Shown here: piece after piece, positions 37,606 through 50,104 of the stretch | Position numbering within the stretch: position 1 is the first letter of the stretch | Layout: each line of letters begins with the position of its first letter | From: Hydractinia symbiolongicarpus | Lineage: Eukaryota > Cnidaria > Hydrozoa > Anthoathecata > Hydractiniidae | Direction of reading: 5' to 3' | Assembly: GCF_029227915.1 (NCBI RefSeq) | Contig: NC_079876.1 | Coordinates: 22,074,001-22,138,000, forward strand | Length of the DNA: 64,000 nucleotides | Notes under the pieces: generated by a model | Seen by the model: the letters and a program-made list of their open reading frames with translations, nothing else | Told to the model about the DNA's origin: nothing | Databases searched by the model: none | Position numbers and translations under genes: made by a program

Positions 37606-40333
37606 ATGCCTCTAACGACTGCTATATGGCTTCTTACCTTCTAATAAAGATCTTACAACTAAAACACGTTGTTCAACGTGTCTGCGAAGGTTACCATCGG
37701 TCTATTCCATCCACTCTCAATGGACTACGACGTCTCAAGTCGCTTTCCAACGCGCTAGGGTCTTACAACAAAGTGAACTACGTGTAGAAGCCCCTAAAGA
37801 CTGTTATATGGCCCTTTACCACCTAACAAAGGCCCTGCACGTAAATCACGTGGTTCCACGTACCTACGCAGTTCACTATCGCTCTATTCCTTCCACTCTC
37901 AATGGGCTACGACGTCTCAAGTTGTTTTCCATCACGCCATGGTCTTACAACACAGTGAACTACGTGTAGACTCCTCTAAAGATTGTTACATGGCCTGTTG
38001 CCGCCTAAGAAAGGCTCTACACGTCGATCCAGTGGTTTCACGTGTCTGCGCAGGTTATCATCCGTCTATTCCTTGCACTCTCAATGGACTACGACGTCTC
38101 AAGTCGTTTTCCAACGCGCCGTGGTCTTACATCACAGTGAACTACGTGTAGAAGCCTCTTAGGGCTGTTATATGTCATTTTACCACCTAATAAAAGCCTT
38201 ACACGTAAATCACGTGGTTCCACGTACCTATGCAGTTCACCATCGGTCTATTCCTTCCACTTTCAATGGACTACGACGTTTCAAGTTCTTTTCCATCGTG
38301 CCATGATCTTACAACGCAGTGAACTACGTGTAAAGGCCTCTGAAGACTGCTATATGGCCTCTTGCCGCCTAATAAAGGCCTTACACCTATAACACGTGGT
38401 TCCACGTGCCTGCGCAGGTTACCATCGGTCTATTCCATCCACTCTCAATGGACTACGACGTCTGAACTTATTTTCCATCGCGCCATGGTCTTACAGCACA
38501 GTGAACTACGTGTAGAGGCCTCTAAGGGCTGTTATATGACCTTTTATCACCTAATACAAGCCTTACACGAAAATCACGTGGTTCCACGTACTTCCGCAGG
38601 TTAACATCGGTCTATTCCTCCTACACTCAATGGACTACGACGTCTCAAGTCCTTTTCCATCGTCCCATGATCTTACAACGCAGTGAACTACGTGTAAAGG
38701 TCTCTGAAGACTGTTATATGGCCTCTTGCCGCCTAAAAAAGGCCTTACACCTATAACACGTGGTTCCACGTGCCTGCGCAAGTTACCATCGGTCTATTCC
38801 ATCCACTCTCAATGGACTACGACGTCTGAACTTATTTTCCATCGCGCCATGGTCTTACAGCACAGTGAACTACGTGTAGAGGCCTCTAAGGGCTGTTATA
38901 TGACCTTTTATCACCTAATACAAGCCTTACACGTAAATCACGTGGTTCCACGTACTTCCGCAGGTTAACATCGGTGTATTCCTCCTACACTCAATGGACT
39001 ACGACGTCTCAAGTCCTTTTCCATCGTCCCATGATCTTACAACGCAGTGAACTACGTGTAGAGGCCTCTAAAGATTGTTATATGGCCTGTTGTGCCTAAT
39101 AAAGGCTTTACACGTAATTCACGTGCTTCGATGTGTCTGCGCAGGTAACCATCGGTCTATTCCTACCACTCTCAATGGACTACGACGTCTCAAGTCGATT
39201 TCTAACGCGCCATGGTCTTACAACATAGTGAACTACGTGTAGAGGCCTCTAAAGACTGTTATATGGCCCTTTGCCACATAACAAAGGTCCTACACGTAAA
39301 TCACGTGGTTCCACGTACTTCCGCAGGTTAACATCGGTCTATTCCTCCTACACTCAATGGACTACGACGTCTCAAGTCCTTTTCCATCGTCCCATGATCT
39401 TACAACGCAGTGAACTACGTGTAGAGGCCTCTAAAGATTGTTATATGGCCTGTTGTGCCTAATAAAGGCTTTACACGTAATTCACGTGCTTCGATGTGTC
39501 TGCGCAGGTAACCATCGGTCTATTGCTACCACTCTCAATGGACTACGACGTCTCAAGTCGATTTCTAACGCGCCATGGTCTTACAACATAGTGAACTACG
39601 TGTAGAGGCCTCTAAAGACTGTTATATGGCCCTTTGCCACATAACAAAGGTCCTACACGTAAATCACGTGGTTCCACGAGCCTGCGCAGTTCACTATCGC
39701 TCTATTCCTTCCACTCTCAATGGGCTACGACGTCTCAAATTGTTTTCCATCACGCCATGGTCTTACAACACAGTGAACTACGTGTAGAGTCCTCTAAAGA
39801 TTGTTACATGGCCTGTTGCCGCCTAAGAAAGGCTCTACACGTCGATCCAGTGGTTTCACGTGTCTGCGCAGGTTACCATCCGTCTATTCCTTGCACTCTC
39901 AATGGACTACGACGTCTCAAGTCGTTTTCCGGCGCGCCGTGGTCTTACATCACAGTGAACTACGTGTAGAAGCCTCTTAGGGCTGTTATATGTCCTTTTA
40001 CCACCTAATAAAAGCCTTACACGTAAATCACGTGGTTCCACGTACCTATGCAGTTCACCATCGGTCTATTCCTTCCACTTTCAATGGACTACGACGTCTC
40101 AAGTCCTTTTCCATCGTGCCATGATCTTACAACGCAGTGAACTACGTGTAAAGGCCTCTGAAGACTGTTATATGGCCTCTTGCCGCCTAATAAAGGCCTT
40201 ACACCTGTAACACGTGGTTCCACGTGCCTGCGCAGGTTACCATCGGTCTATTCCATCCACTCTCAATGGACTACGACGTCTCAAGTCGTTTTCTGGCGCA
40301 CTGTGGTCTTACAGCACAGTGAACTACGTGTAA
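37606..40333 (+). repeat. 22-mer unit, copy 2, rearranged: two monomers gained, nine lost (2,728 bp)
   Basis: The first part follows copy 1 at an offset of 3,985 bp. Between the landmarks equivalent to 34741 and 35227 the spacing is 849 bp here but 486 bp in copies 1 and 3, so a 363-bp dimer (182 + 181) has been duplicated at about 39060-39600. After the landmark equivalent to 35832 (here 40180) the sequence jumps to the start of the next unit, so about 1,620 bp (nine monomers including the 164-bp one) are missing. Thus 3,985 + 363 - 1,620 = 2,728, which agrees with the observed spacing. Confidence 0.85.
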
Positions 40334-43300
40334 ATGCCTCTAACGACTGCTATATGGCTTCTTACCTTCTAATAAAGATCTTACAACTAAAACACGTTGT
40401 TCAACGTGTCTGCGAAGGTTACCATCGGTCTATTCCATCCACTCTCAATGGACTACGACGTCTCAAGTCGCTTTCCAACGCGCTAGGGTCTTACAACAAA
40501 GTGAACTACGTGTAGAAGCCCCTAAAGACTGTTATATGGCCCTTTACCACCTAACAAAGGCCCTGCACGTAAATCACGTGGTTCCACGTACCTACGCAGT
40601 TCACTATCGCTCTATTCCTTCCACTCTCAATGGGCTACGACGTCTCAAGTTGTTTTCCATCACGCCATGGTCTTACAACACAGTGAACTACGTGTAGACT
40701 CCTCTAAAGATTGTTACATGGCCTGTTGCCGCCTAAGAAAGGCTCTACACGTCGATCCAGTGGTTTCACGTGTCTGCGCAGGTTATCATCCGTCTATTCC
40801 TTGCACTCTCAATGGACTACGACGTCTCAAGTCGTTTTCCAACGCGCCGTGGTCTTACATCACAGTGAACTACGTGTAGAAGCCTCTTAGGGCTGTTATA
40901 TGTCATTTTACCACCTAATAAAAGCCTTACACGTAAATCACGTGGTTCCACGTACCTATGCAGTTCACCATCGGTCTATTCCTTCCACTTTCAATGGACT
41001 ACGACGTTTCAAGTTCTTTTCCATCGTGCCATGATCTTACAACGCAGTGAACTACGTGTAAAGGCCTCTGAAGACTGCTATATGGCCTCTTGCCGCCTAA
41101 TAAAGGCCTTACACCTATAACACGTGGTTCCACGTGCCTGCGCAGGTTACCATCGGTCTATTCCATCCACTCTCAATGGACTACGACGTCTGAACTTATT
41201 TTCCATCGCGCCATGGTCTTACAGCACAGTGAACTACGTGTAGAGGCCTCTAAGGGCTGTTATATGACCTTTTATCACCTAATACAAGCCTTACACGAAA
41301 ATCACGTGGTTCCACGTACTTCCGCAGGTTAACATCGGTCTATTCCTCCTACACTCAATGGACTACGACGTCTCAAGTCCTTTTCCATCGTCCCATGATC
41401 TTACAACGCAGTGAACTACGTGTAAAGGTCTCTGAAGACTGTTATATGGCCTCTTGCCGCCTAAAAAAGGCCTTACACCTATAACACGTGGTTCCACGTG
41501 CCTGCGCAAGTTACCATCGGTCTATTCCATCCACTCTCAATGGACTACGACGTCTGAACTTATTTTCCATCGCGCCATGGTCTTACAGCACAGTGAACTA
41601 CGTGTAGAGGCCTCTAAGGGCTGTTATATGACCTTTTATCACCTAATACAAGCCTTACACGTAAATCACGTGGTTCCACGTACTTCCGCAGGTTAACATC
41701 GGTGTATTCCTCCTACACTCAATGGACTACGACGTCTCAAGTCCTTTTCCATCGTCCCATGATCTTACAACGCAGTGAACTACGTGTAGAGGCCTCTAAA
41801 GATTGTTATATGGCCTGTTGTGCCTAATAAAGGCTTTACACGTAATTCACGTGCTTCGATGTGTCTGCGCAGGTAACCATCGGTCTATTCCTACCACTCT
41901 CAATGGACTACGACGTCTCAAGTCGATTTCTAACGCGCCATGGTCTTACAACATAGTGAACTACGTGTAGAGGCCTCTAAAGACTGTTATATGGCCCTTT
42001 GCCACATAACAAAGGTCCTACACGTAAATCACGTGGTTCCACGAGCCTGCGCAGTTCACTATCGCTCTATTCCTTCCACTCTCAATGGGCTACGACGTCT
42101 CAAATTGTTTTCCATCACGCCATGGTCTTACAACACAGTGAACTACGTGTAGAGTCCTCTAAAGATTGTTACATGGCCTGTTGCCGCCTAAGAAAGGCTC
42201 TACACGTCGATCCAGTGGTTTCACGTGTCTGCGCAGGTTACCATCCGTCTATTCCTTGCACTCTCAATGGACTACGACGTCTCAAGTCGTTTTCCGGCGC
42301 GCCGTGGTCTTACATCACAGTGAACTACGTGTAGAAGCCTCTTAGGGCTGTTATATGTCCTTTTACCACCTAATAAAAGCCTTACACGTAAATCACGTGG
42401 TTCCACGTACCTATGCAGTTCACCATCGGTCTATTCCTTCCACTTTCAATGGACTACGACGTCTCAAGTCCTTTTCCATCGTGCCATGATCTTACAACGC
42501 AGTGAACTACGTGTAAAGGCCTCTGAAGACTGTTATATGGCCTCTTGCCGCCTAATAAAGGCCTTACACCTGTAACACGTGGTTCCACGTGCCTGCGCAG
42601 GTTACCATCGGTCTATTCCATCCACTCTCAATGGACTACGACGTCTGAACTTATTTTCCATCGCGCCATGGTCTTACAGCACAGTGAACTACGTGTAGAG
42701 GCCTCTAAGGGCTGTTATATGACTTTTTATCACCTAATACAAGCCTTACACGTAAATCACGTGGTTCCACGTACTTCCGCAGGTTAACATCGGTCTATTC
42801 CTCCTACACTCAATGGACTACGACGTCTCAAGTCCTTTTCCATCGTCCCATGATCTTACAATGCGGTGAAATGCGTGTAAAGGCTTATAAGGACTGTGAT
42901 ATGGCCTTTTGCCGCCTAATAAAGGCTTTACACCTAAAACACGTGGTTCGACGTGTCTGTGCAGGTTACCATCCGTCTATTCCTTCCACTCTCAATGGAC
43001 AACGACGTCTCAAGTCGATTTCCAACGCGCCATGGTCTTACAACATAGTGAACTACGTGTAGATGCCTCTAAAGACTGTTATATGGCCCTTTGCCACCTA
43101 ACAAAGGTCCTACACGTAAATCACGTGGTTCCACGAGCCTGCGCAGGTTATCATCGGTCTATTCCTTCCACTCTCAATGGGCTACGACGTCTCAAGTTGT
43201 TTTCCATCACGCCATGGTCTCACAACACAGTGAACTACCTGTAGAGGCCTCTAAGGCCTGTTATATGACCTTTTACCACCTAATAAAAGCCTTACACGTA

Positions 43301-44136
43301 AAACATGTGGTTCCATGTGTTAGCCCAGGTAAACATCGGTCTATTCCTTCTACACTCACTGGACTACGACGTTTCAAGTCGTCTTACAACGCAGTGAAAT
43401 ACGTGTAAAGGCCTCTAAGGACTGTTATATGGCCTTTTGCCGCCTAATAAAGGCCTCACACCTAAAACACGTGGTTTGACGTGTCTGTGCATGTTACCAT
43501 CGGTCTATTCCTTCCACTCTCAATGGACTACGAGGTCTCAAGTCGCTTTCCAACGCGCCATTGTCTTACAACATAGTATACTACGTGTAGAGTCCTCTAA
43601 AGATCGTTATATGGCCTCTTGCCGCCTAATAAAGTCCTTACACCTAAATCACGTGTTCGAAGTGTCTGCGCAGGTTACCATTGGTGTATTTTCTCCATTC
43701 TCCATTGGAATACGACGTCTCAATTCGCTTTCCATCGTGCCATGGTCTTATACCACAGTGAACTACGTGTAGAGTCCTCTGAAGGTTGTTATATGGCCTC
43801 TTGCCGCCTAATAAAGGCTTTACACGTAAATCAAGTGGTTTCACGTGTCTGCGCAGGTTACCATCCGTCTATTCCTTGCACTCTCAATGGACTACGACGT
43901 CTCAAGTCGTTTTCCGGCGCGCCGTGGTCTTACATCACAGTGAACTACGTGTAGAAGCCTCTTAGGGCTGTTATATGTCCTTTTACCACCTAATAAAAGC
44001 CTTACACGTAAATCACGTGGTTCCACGTACCTATGCAGTTCACCATCGGTCTATTCCTTCCACTTTCAATGGACTACGACGTCTCAAGTCCTTTTCCATC
44101 GTGCCATGATCTTACAACGCAGTGAACTACGTGTAA
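40334..44136 (+). repeat. 22-mer unit, copy 3, nearly complete
   Basis: This copy follows copy 1 at an offset of 6,713 bp (3,985 + 2,728), including the 164-bp short monomer at 43245-43408 and the TAGTATACTACG variant near 43573. It does not carry the dimer gain of copy 2. At 44137 the sequence leaves the expected order and re-enters the unit at the equivalent of 34349, so the unit end and the next unit start are joined out of register. Confidence 0.84.
43245..43408 (+). repeat. Short monomer, 164 bp (18-bp deletion class)
   Basis: Copy of 36532-36695 at the 6,713-bp offset of the third 22-mer unit. Left-half variants (ACATGTGGTTCCATGTG, TTAGCCCAGG) are the same. Confidence 0.9.
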
Positions 44137-47100
44137 AGGCCTCTGAAGACTGCTATATGGCCTCTTGCCGCCTAATAAAGGCCTTACACCTATAACACGT
44201 GGTTCCACGTGCCTGCGCAGGTTACCATCGGTCTATTCCATCCACTCTCAATAAACTACGACGTCTGAACTTATTTTCCATCGCGCCATGGTCTTACAGC
44301 ACAGTGAACTACGTGTAGAGGCCTCTAAGGGCTGTTATATGACCTTTTATCACCTAATACAAGCCTTACACGTAAATCACGTGGTTCCACGTACTTCCGC
44401 AGGTTAACATCGGTCTATTCCTCCTACACTCAATGGACTACGACGTCTCAAGTCCTTTTCCATCGTCCCATGATCTTACAACGCAGTGAACTACGTGTAA
44501 AGGTCTCTGAAGACTGTTATATGGCCTCTTGCCGCCTAATAAAGGCCTTACACCTATAACACGTGGTTCCACGTGCCTGCGCAGGTTACCATCGGTCTAT
44601 TCCATCCACTCTCAATGGACTACGACGTCTGAACTTATTTTCCATCGCGCCATGGTCTTACAGCACAGTGAACTACGTGTAGAGGCCTCTAAGGGCTGTT
44701 ATATGACCTTTTATCACCTAATACAAGCCTTACACGTAAATCACGTGGTTCCACGTACTTCCGCAGGTTAACATCGGTGTATTCCTCCTACACTCAATGG
44801 ACTACGACGTCTCAAGTCCTTTTCCATCGTCCCATGATCTTACAACGCAGTGAACTACGTGTAGAGGCCTCTAAAGATTGTTATATGGCCTGTTGTGCCT
44901 AATAAAGGCTTTACACGTAATTCACGTGCTTCGATGTGTCTGCGCAGGTAACCATCGGTCTATTCCTACCACTCTCAATGGACTACGACGTCTCAAGTCG
45001 ATTTCTAACGCGCCATGGTCTTACAACATAGTGAACTACGTGTAGAGGCCTCTAAAGACTGTTATATGGCCCTTTGCCACATAACAAAGGTCCTACACGT
45101 AAATCACGTGGTTCCACGAGCCTGCGCAGTTCACTATCGCTCTATTCCTTCCACTCTCAATGGGCTACGACGTCTCAAGTTGTTTTCCATCACGCCATGG
45201 TCTTACAACACAGTGAACTACGTGTAGAGTCCTCTAAAGATTGTTACATGGCCTGTTGCCGCCTAAGAAAGGCTCTACACGTCGATCCAGTGGTTTCACG
45301 TGTCTGCGCAGGTTACCATCCGTCTATTCCTTGCACTCTCAATGGACTACGACGTCTCAAGTCGTTTTCCGGCGCGCCGTGGTCTTACATCACAGTGAAC
45401 TACGTGTAGAAGCCTCTTAGGGCTGTTATATGTCCTTTTACCACCTAATAAAAGCCTTACACGTAAATCACGTGGTTCCACGTACCTATGCAGTTCACCA
45501 TCGGTCTATTCCTTCCACTTTCAATGGACTACGACGTCTCAAGTCCTTTTCCATCGTGCCATGATCTTACAACGCAGTGAACTACGTGTAAAGGCCTCTG
45601 AAGACTGTTATATGGCCTATTGCCGCCTAATAAAGGCCTTACACCTATAACACGTGGTTCCACGTGCCTGCGCAGGTTACCATCGGTCTATTCCTACCAC
45701 TCTCAATGGACTACGACGTCTCAAGTTGTTTTCCATCACGCCATGGTCTCACAACACAGTGAACTACCTGTAGAGCCCTCTAAGGCCTGTTATATGACCT
45801 TTTATCACCTAATAAAAGCCTTACACGTAAATCACGTGGTTCTACGTGCCTGCGCAGGTTAGCATCGGTCTATTCCTTCTACACTCACTGGACTACGACG
45901 TTTCAAGTCATTTTCCATCGCGCCATGGTCTTACAACGCGGTGAAATACGTGTAAAGGCTTATAAGGACTGTGATATGGCCTTTTGCCGCCTAATAAAGG
46001 CTTTACACCTAAAACACGTGGTTCGACGTGTCTGCGCAGGTTACCATCCGTCTATTCCTTCCACTCTCAATGGACAACGACGTCTCAAGTCGATTTCCAA
46101 CGCGCCATGGTCTTACAACATAGTGAACTACGTGTAGATGCCTCTAAAGACTGTTATATGGCCCTTTGCCACCTAACAAAGGCCTTACACCTATAACACG
46201 TGGTTCCACGTGCCTGCGCAGGTTACCATCGGTCTATTCCTACCACTCTCAATGGACTACGACGTCTCAAGTTGTTTTCCATCACGCCATGGTCTCACAA
46301 CACAGTGAACTACCTGTAGAGCCCTCTAAGGCCTGTTATATGACCTTTTATCACCTAATAAAAGCATTACACGTAAATCACGTGGTTCTACGTGCCTGCG
46401 CAGGTTAGCATCGGTCTATTCCTTCTACACTCACTGGACTACGACGTTTCAAGTCATTTTCCATCGCGCCATGGTCTTACAACGCGGTGAAATACGTGTA
46501 AAGGCTTATAAGGACTGTGATATGGCCTTTTGCCGCCTAATAAAGGCTTTACACCTAAAACACGTGGTTCGACGTGTCTGCGCAGGTTACCATCCGTCTA
46601 TTCCTTCCACTCTCAATGGACAACGACGTCTCAAGTCGATTTCCAACGCGCCATGGTCTTACAACATAGTGAACTACGTGTAGATGCCTCTAAAGACTGT
46701 TATATGGCCCTTTGCCACCTAACAAAGGTCCTACACGTAAATCACGTGGTTCCACGAGCCTGCGCAGGTTATCATCGGTCTATTCCTTCCACTCTCAATG
46801 GGCTACGACGTCTCAAGTTGTTTTCCATCACGCCATGGTCTCACAACACAGTGAACTACCTGTAGAGGCCTCTAAGGCCTGTTATATGACCTTTTACCAC
46901 CTAATAAAAGCCTTACACGTAAAACATGTGGTTCCATGTGTTAGCCCAGGTAAACATCGGTCTATTCCTTCTACACTCACTGGACTACGACGTTTCAAGT
47001 CGTCTTACAACGCAGTGAAATACGTGTAAAGGCCTCTAAGGACTGTTATATGGCCTTTTGCCGCCTAATAAAGGCCTCACACCTAAAACACGTGGTTTGA

Positions 47101-47575
47101 CGTGTCTGTGCATGTTACCATCGGTCTATTCCTTCCACTCTCAATGGACTACGAGGTCTCAAGTCGCTTTCCAACGCGCCATTGTCTTACAACATAGTAT
47201 ACTACGTGTAGAGTCCTCTAAAGATCGTTATATGGCCTCTTGCCGCCTAATAAAGTCCTTACACCTAAATCACGTGTTCGAAGTGTCTGTGCAGGTTACC
47301 ATTGGTGTATTTTCTCCATTCTCCATTGGAATACGACGTCTCAATTCGCTTTCCATCGTGCCATGGTCTTATACCACAGTGAACTACGTGTAGAGTCCTC
47401 TGAAGGTTGTTATATGGCCTCTTGCCCCCTAATAAAGGCTTTACACGTAAATCAAGTGGTTTCACGTGTCTGCGCAGGTTACCATCCGTCTATTCCTTGC
47501 ACTCTCAATGGACTACGACGTCTCAAGTCGTTTTCCGGCGCGCCGTGGTCTTACATCACAGTGAACTACGTGTAG
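44137..47575 (+). repeat. 22-mer unit, copy 4, with a 546-bp (3-mer) tandem duplication
   Basis: 44137-45591 follows copy 1 from 34349 (offset 9,788 bp). The monomer starting at 45592 is a chimera. A 546-bp block of three monomers, about 45638-46183, is repeated at about 46184-46729; one difference was seen (GCCTTA against GCATTA near 46365). From 46684 the order returns to that of copy 3 at an offset of 3,621 bp, including the short monomer 46866-47029. The duplication endpoints fall inside monomers rather than at their borders. Confidence 0.83.
46866..47029 (+). repeat. Short monomer, 164 bp (18-bp deletion class)
   Basis: Copy of 43245-43408 at an offset of 3,621 bp within the fourth 22-mer unit. 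The same 18 bases are missing. Confidence 0.9.
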
Positions 47576-50104
47576 AAGCCTCTTAGGGCTGTTATATGTC
47601 CTTTTACCACCTAATAAAAGCCTTACACGTAAATCACGTGGTTCCACGTACCTATGCAGTTCACCATCGGTCTATTCCTTCCACTTTCAATGGACTACGA
47701 CGTCTCAAGTCCTTTTCCATCGTGCCATGATCTTACAACGCAGTGAACAACGTGTAAAGGCCTCTGAAGACTGTTATATGGCCTCTTGCCGCCTAATAAA
47801 GGCCTTACACCTATAACACGTGGTTCCACGTGCCTGCGCAGGTTACCATCGGTCTATTCCATCCACTCTCAATGGACTACGACGTCTGAACTTATTTTCC
47901 ATCGCGCCATGGTCTTACAGCACAGTGAACTACGTGTAGAGGCCTCTAAGGGCTGTTATATGACTTTTTATCACCTAATACAAGCCTTACACGTAAATCA
48001 CGTGGTTCCACGTACTTCCGCAGGTTAACATCGGTCTATTCCTCCTACACTCAATGGACTACGACGTCTCAAGTCCTTTTCCATCGTCCCATGATCTTAC
48101 AACGCAGTGAACTACGTGTAGAGGCCTCTAAAGATTGTTATATGGCCTGTTGTGCCTAATAAAGGCTTTACACGTAATTCACGTGCTTCGATGTGTCTGC
48201 GCAGGTAACCATCGGTCTATTCCTACCACTCTCAATGGACTACGACGTCTCAAGTCGATTTCTAACGCGACATGGTCTTACAACATAGTGAACTACGTGT
48301 AGAGGCCTCTAAAGACTGTTATATGGCCCTTTGCCACCTAACAAAGGTCCTACACGTAAAACACGTGGTTCCACGAGCCTGCGCAGGTTAGCATCGGTCT
48401 ATTCCTCCTACACTCAATGGACTACGACGTCTCAAGTCCTTTTCCATCGTCCCATGATCTTACAACGCAGTGAAGTACGTGTAGAGGCCTCTAAAGATTG
48501 TTATATGGCCTGTTGCCGCCTAATAAAAGCTTTACACGTAATTCACGTGCTTCGACGTGTCTGCGCAGGTAACCATCGGGCTATTCCTACCACTCTCAAT
48601 GGACTACGACGTCTCAAGTTGTTTTCCATCACGCCATGGTCTCACAACACAGTGAACTACCTGTAGAGCCCTCTAAGGCCTGTTATATGACCTTTTATCA
48701 CCTAATAAAAGCCTTACACGTAAATCACGTGGTTCTACGTGCCTGCGCAGGTTAGCATCGGTCTATTCCTTCTACACTCACTGGACTACGACGTTTCAAG
48801 TCATTTTCCATCGCGCCATGGTCTTACAACGCGGTGAAATACGTGTAAAGGCTTATAAGGACTGTGATATGGCCTTTTGCCGCCTAATAAAGGCTTTACA
48901 CCTAAAACACGTGGTTCGACGTGTCTGCGCAGGTTACCATCCGTCTATTCCTTCCACTCTCAATGGACAACGACGTCTCAAGTCGATTTCCAACGCGCCA
49001 TGGTCTTACAACATAGTGAACTACGTGTAGAGGCCTCTAAAGACTGTTATATGGCCCTTTGCCACCTAACAAAGGTCCTACACGTAAATCACGTGGTTCC
49101 ACGAACCTGCGCAGGTTATCATCGGTCTATTCCTTCCACTCTCAATGGGCTACGACGTCTCAAGTTGTTTTCCATCACGCCATGGTCTCACAACACAGTG
49201 AACTACCTGTAGAGGCCTCTAAGGCCTGTTATATGACCTTTTACCACCTAATAAAAGCCTTACACGTAAAACATGTCGTTTCATGTGTTAGCCCAGGTAA
49301 ACATCGGTCTATTCCTTCTACACTCACTGGACTACGACGTTTCAAGTCGTCTTACAACGCAGTGAAATACGTGTAAAGGCCTCTAAGGACTGTTATATGG
49401 CCTTTTGCCGCCTAATAAAGGCCTCACACCTAAAATACGTGGTTCGACGTGTCTGCGCAGGTTACCATCGGTCTATTCCTTCCACTCTCAATGGACTACG
49501 AGGTCTCAAGTCGCTTTCCAACGCGCGATGGTCTTACAACATAGTGAACTACGTGTAGAGGCCTCTAAAGACTGTTATATGGCCCTTTGCCTACTAACAA
49601 AGGCCCTGCACGTAAATCACGTGGTTCCACGTACCTACGCAGTTCACTATCGCTCTATTCCTTCCACTCTCAATGGGCTACGACGTCTCAAGTTGTTTTC
49701 CATCACGCCATGGTCTTACAACACAGTGAACTACGTGTAGAGTCCTCTAAAGATTGTTACATGGCCTGTTGCCGCCTAATAAAGGCTCTACACGTCGATC
49801 CAGTGGTTTCACGTACCTACGCAGTTCACTATCGCTCTATTCCTTCCACTCTCAATGGGCTACGACGTCTCAAGTTGTTTTCCATCACGCCATGGTCTTA
49901 CAACACAGTGAACTACGTGTAGAGTCCTCTAAAGATTGTTACATGGCCTGTTGCCGCCTAATAAAGGCTCTACACGTCGATCCAGTGGTTTCACGTGTCT
50001 GCGCAGGTAACCATCGGTCTATTCCTACCACTCTCAATGAACTACGACTTCTCAAGTCGATTTCTAACGCGCCATGGTCTTACAACATAGTGAACTACGT
50101 GTAG
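47576..50104 (+). repeat. Mosaic start of the right-hand zone, with a 1-mer duplication near 49630-49993
   Basis: Classes shared with the 22-mer family continue (181-bp class at about 48122, short monomer 49213-49376). Near 49630-49811 a single 182-bp unit is tandemly duplicated to 49812-49993: the TTCACGTACCTACGCAG join near 49810 replaces the usual TTCACGTGTCTGCGCAG, after which the same monomer order is repeated once. The two copies appear identical in the stretch I compared. No gene is present. Confidence 0.75.
49213..49376 (+). repeat. Short monomer, 164 bp (18-bp deletion class)
   Basis: Same class with private changes in the dyad region (ACATGTCGTTTCATGTG near 49270 where its relatives have ACATGTGGTTCCATGTG). 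Two changes in the dyad arms make it a slightly diverged descendant. Confidence 0.88.
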
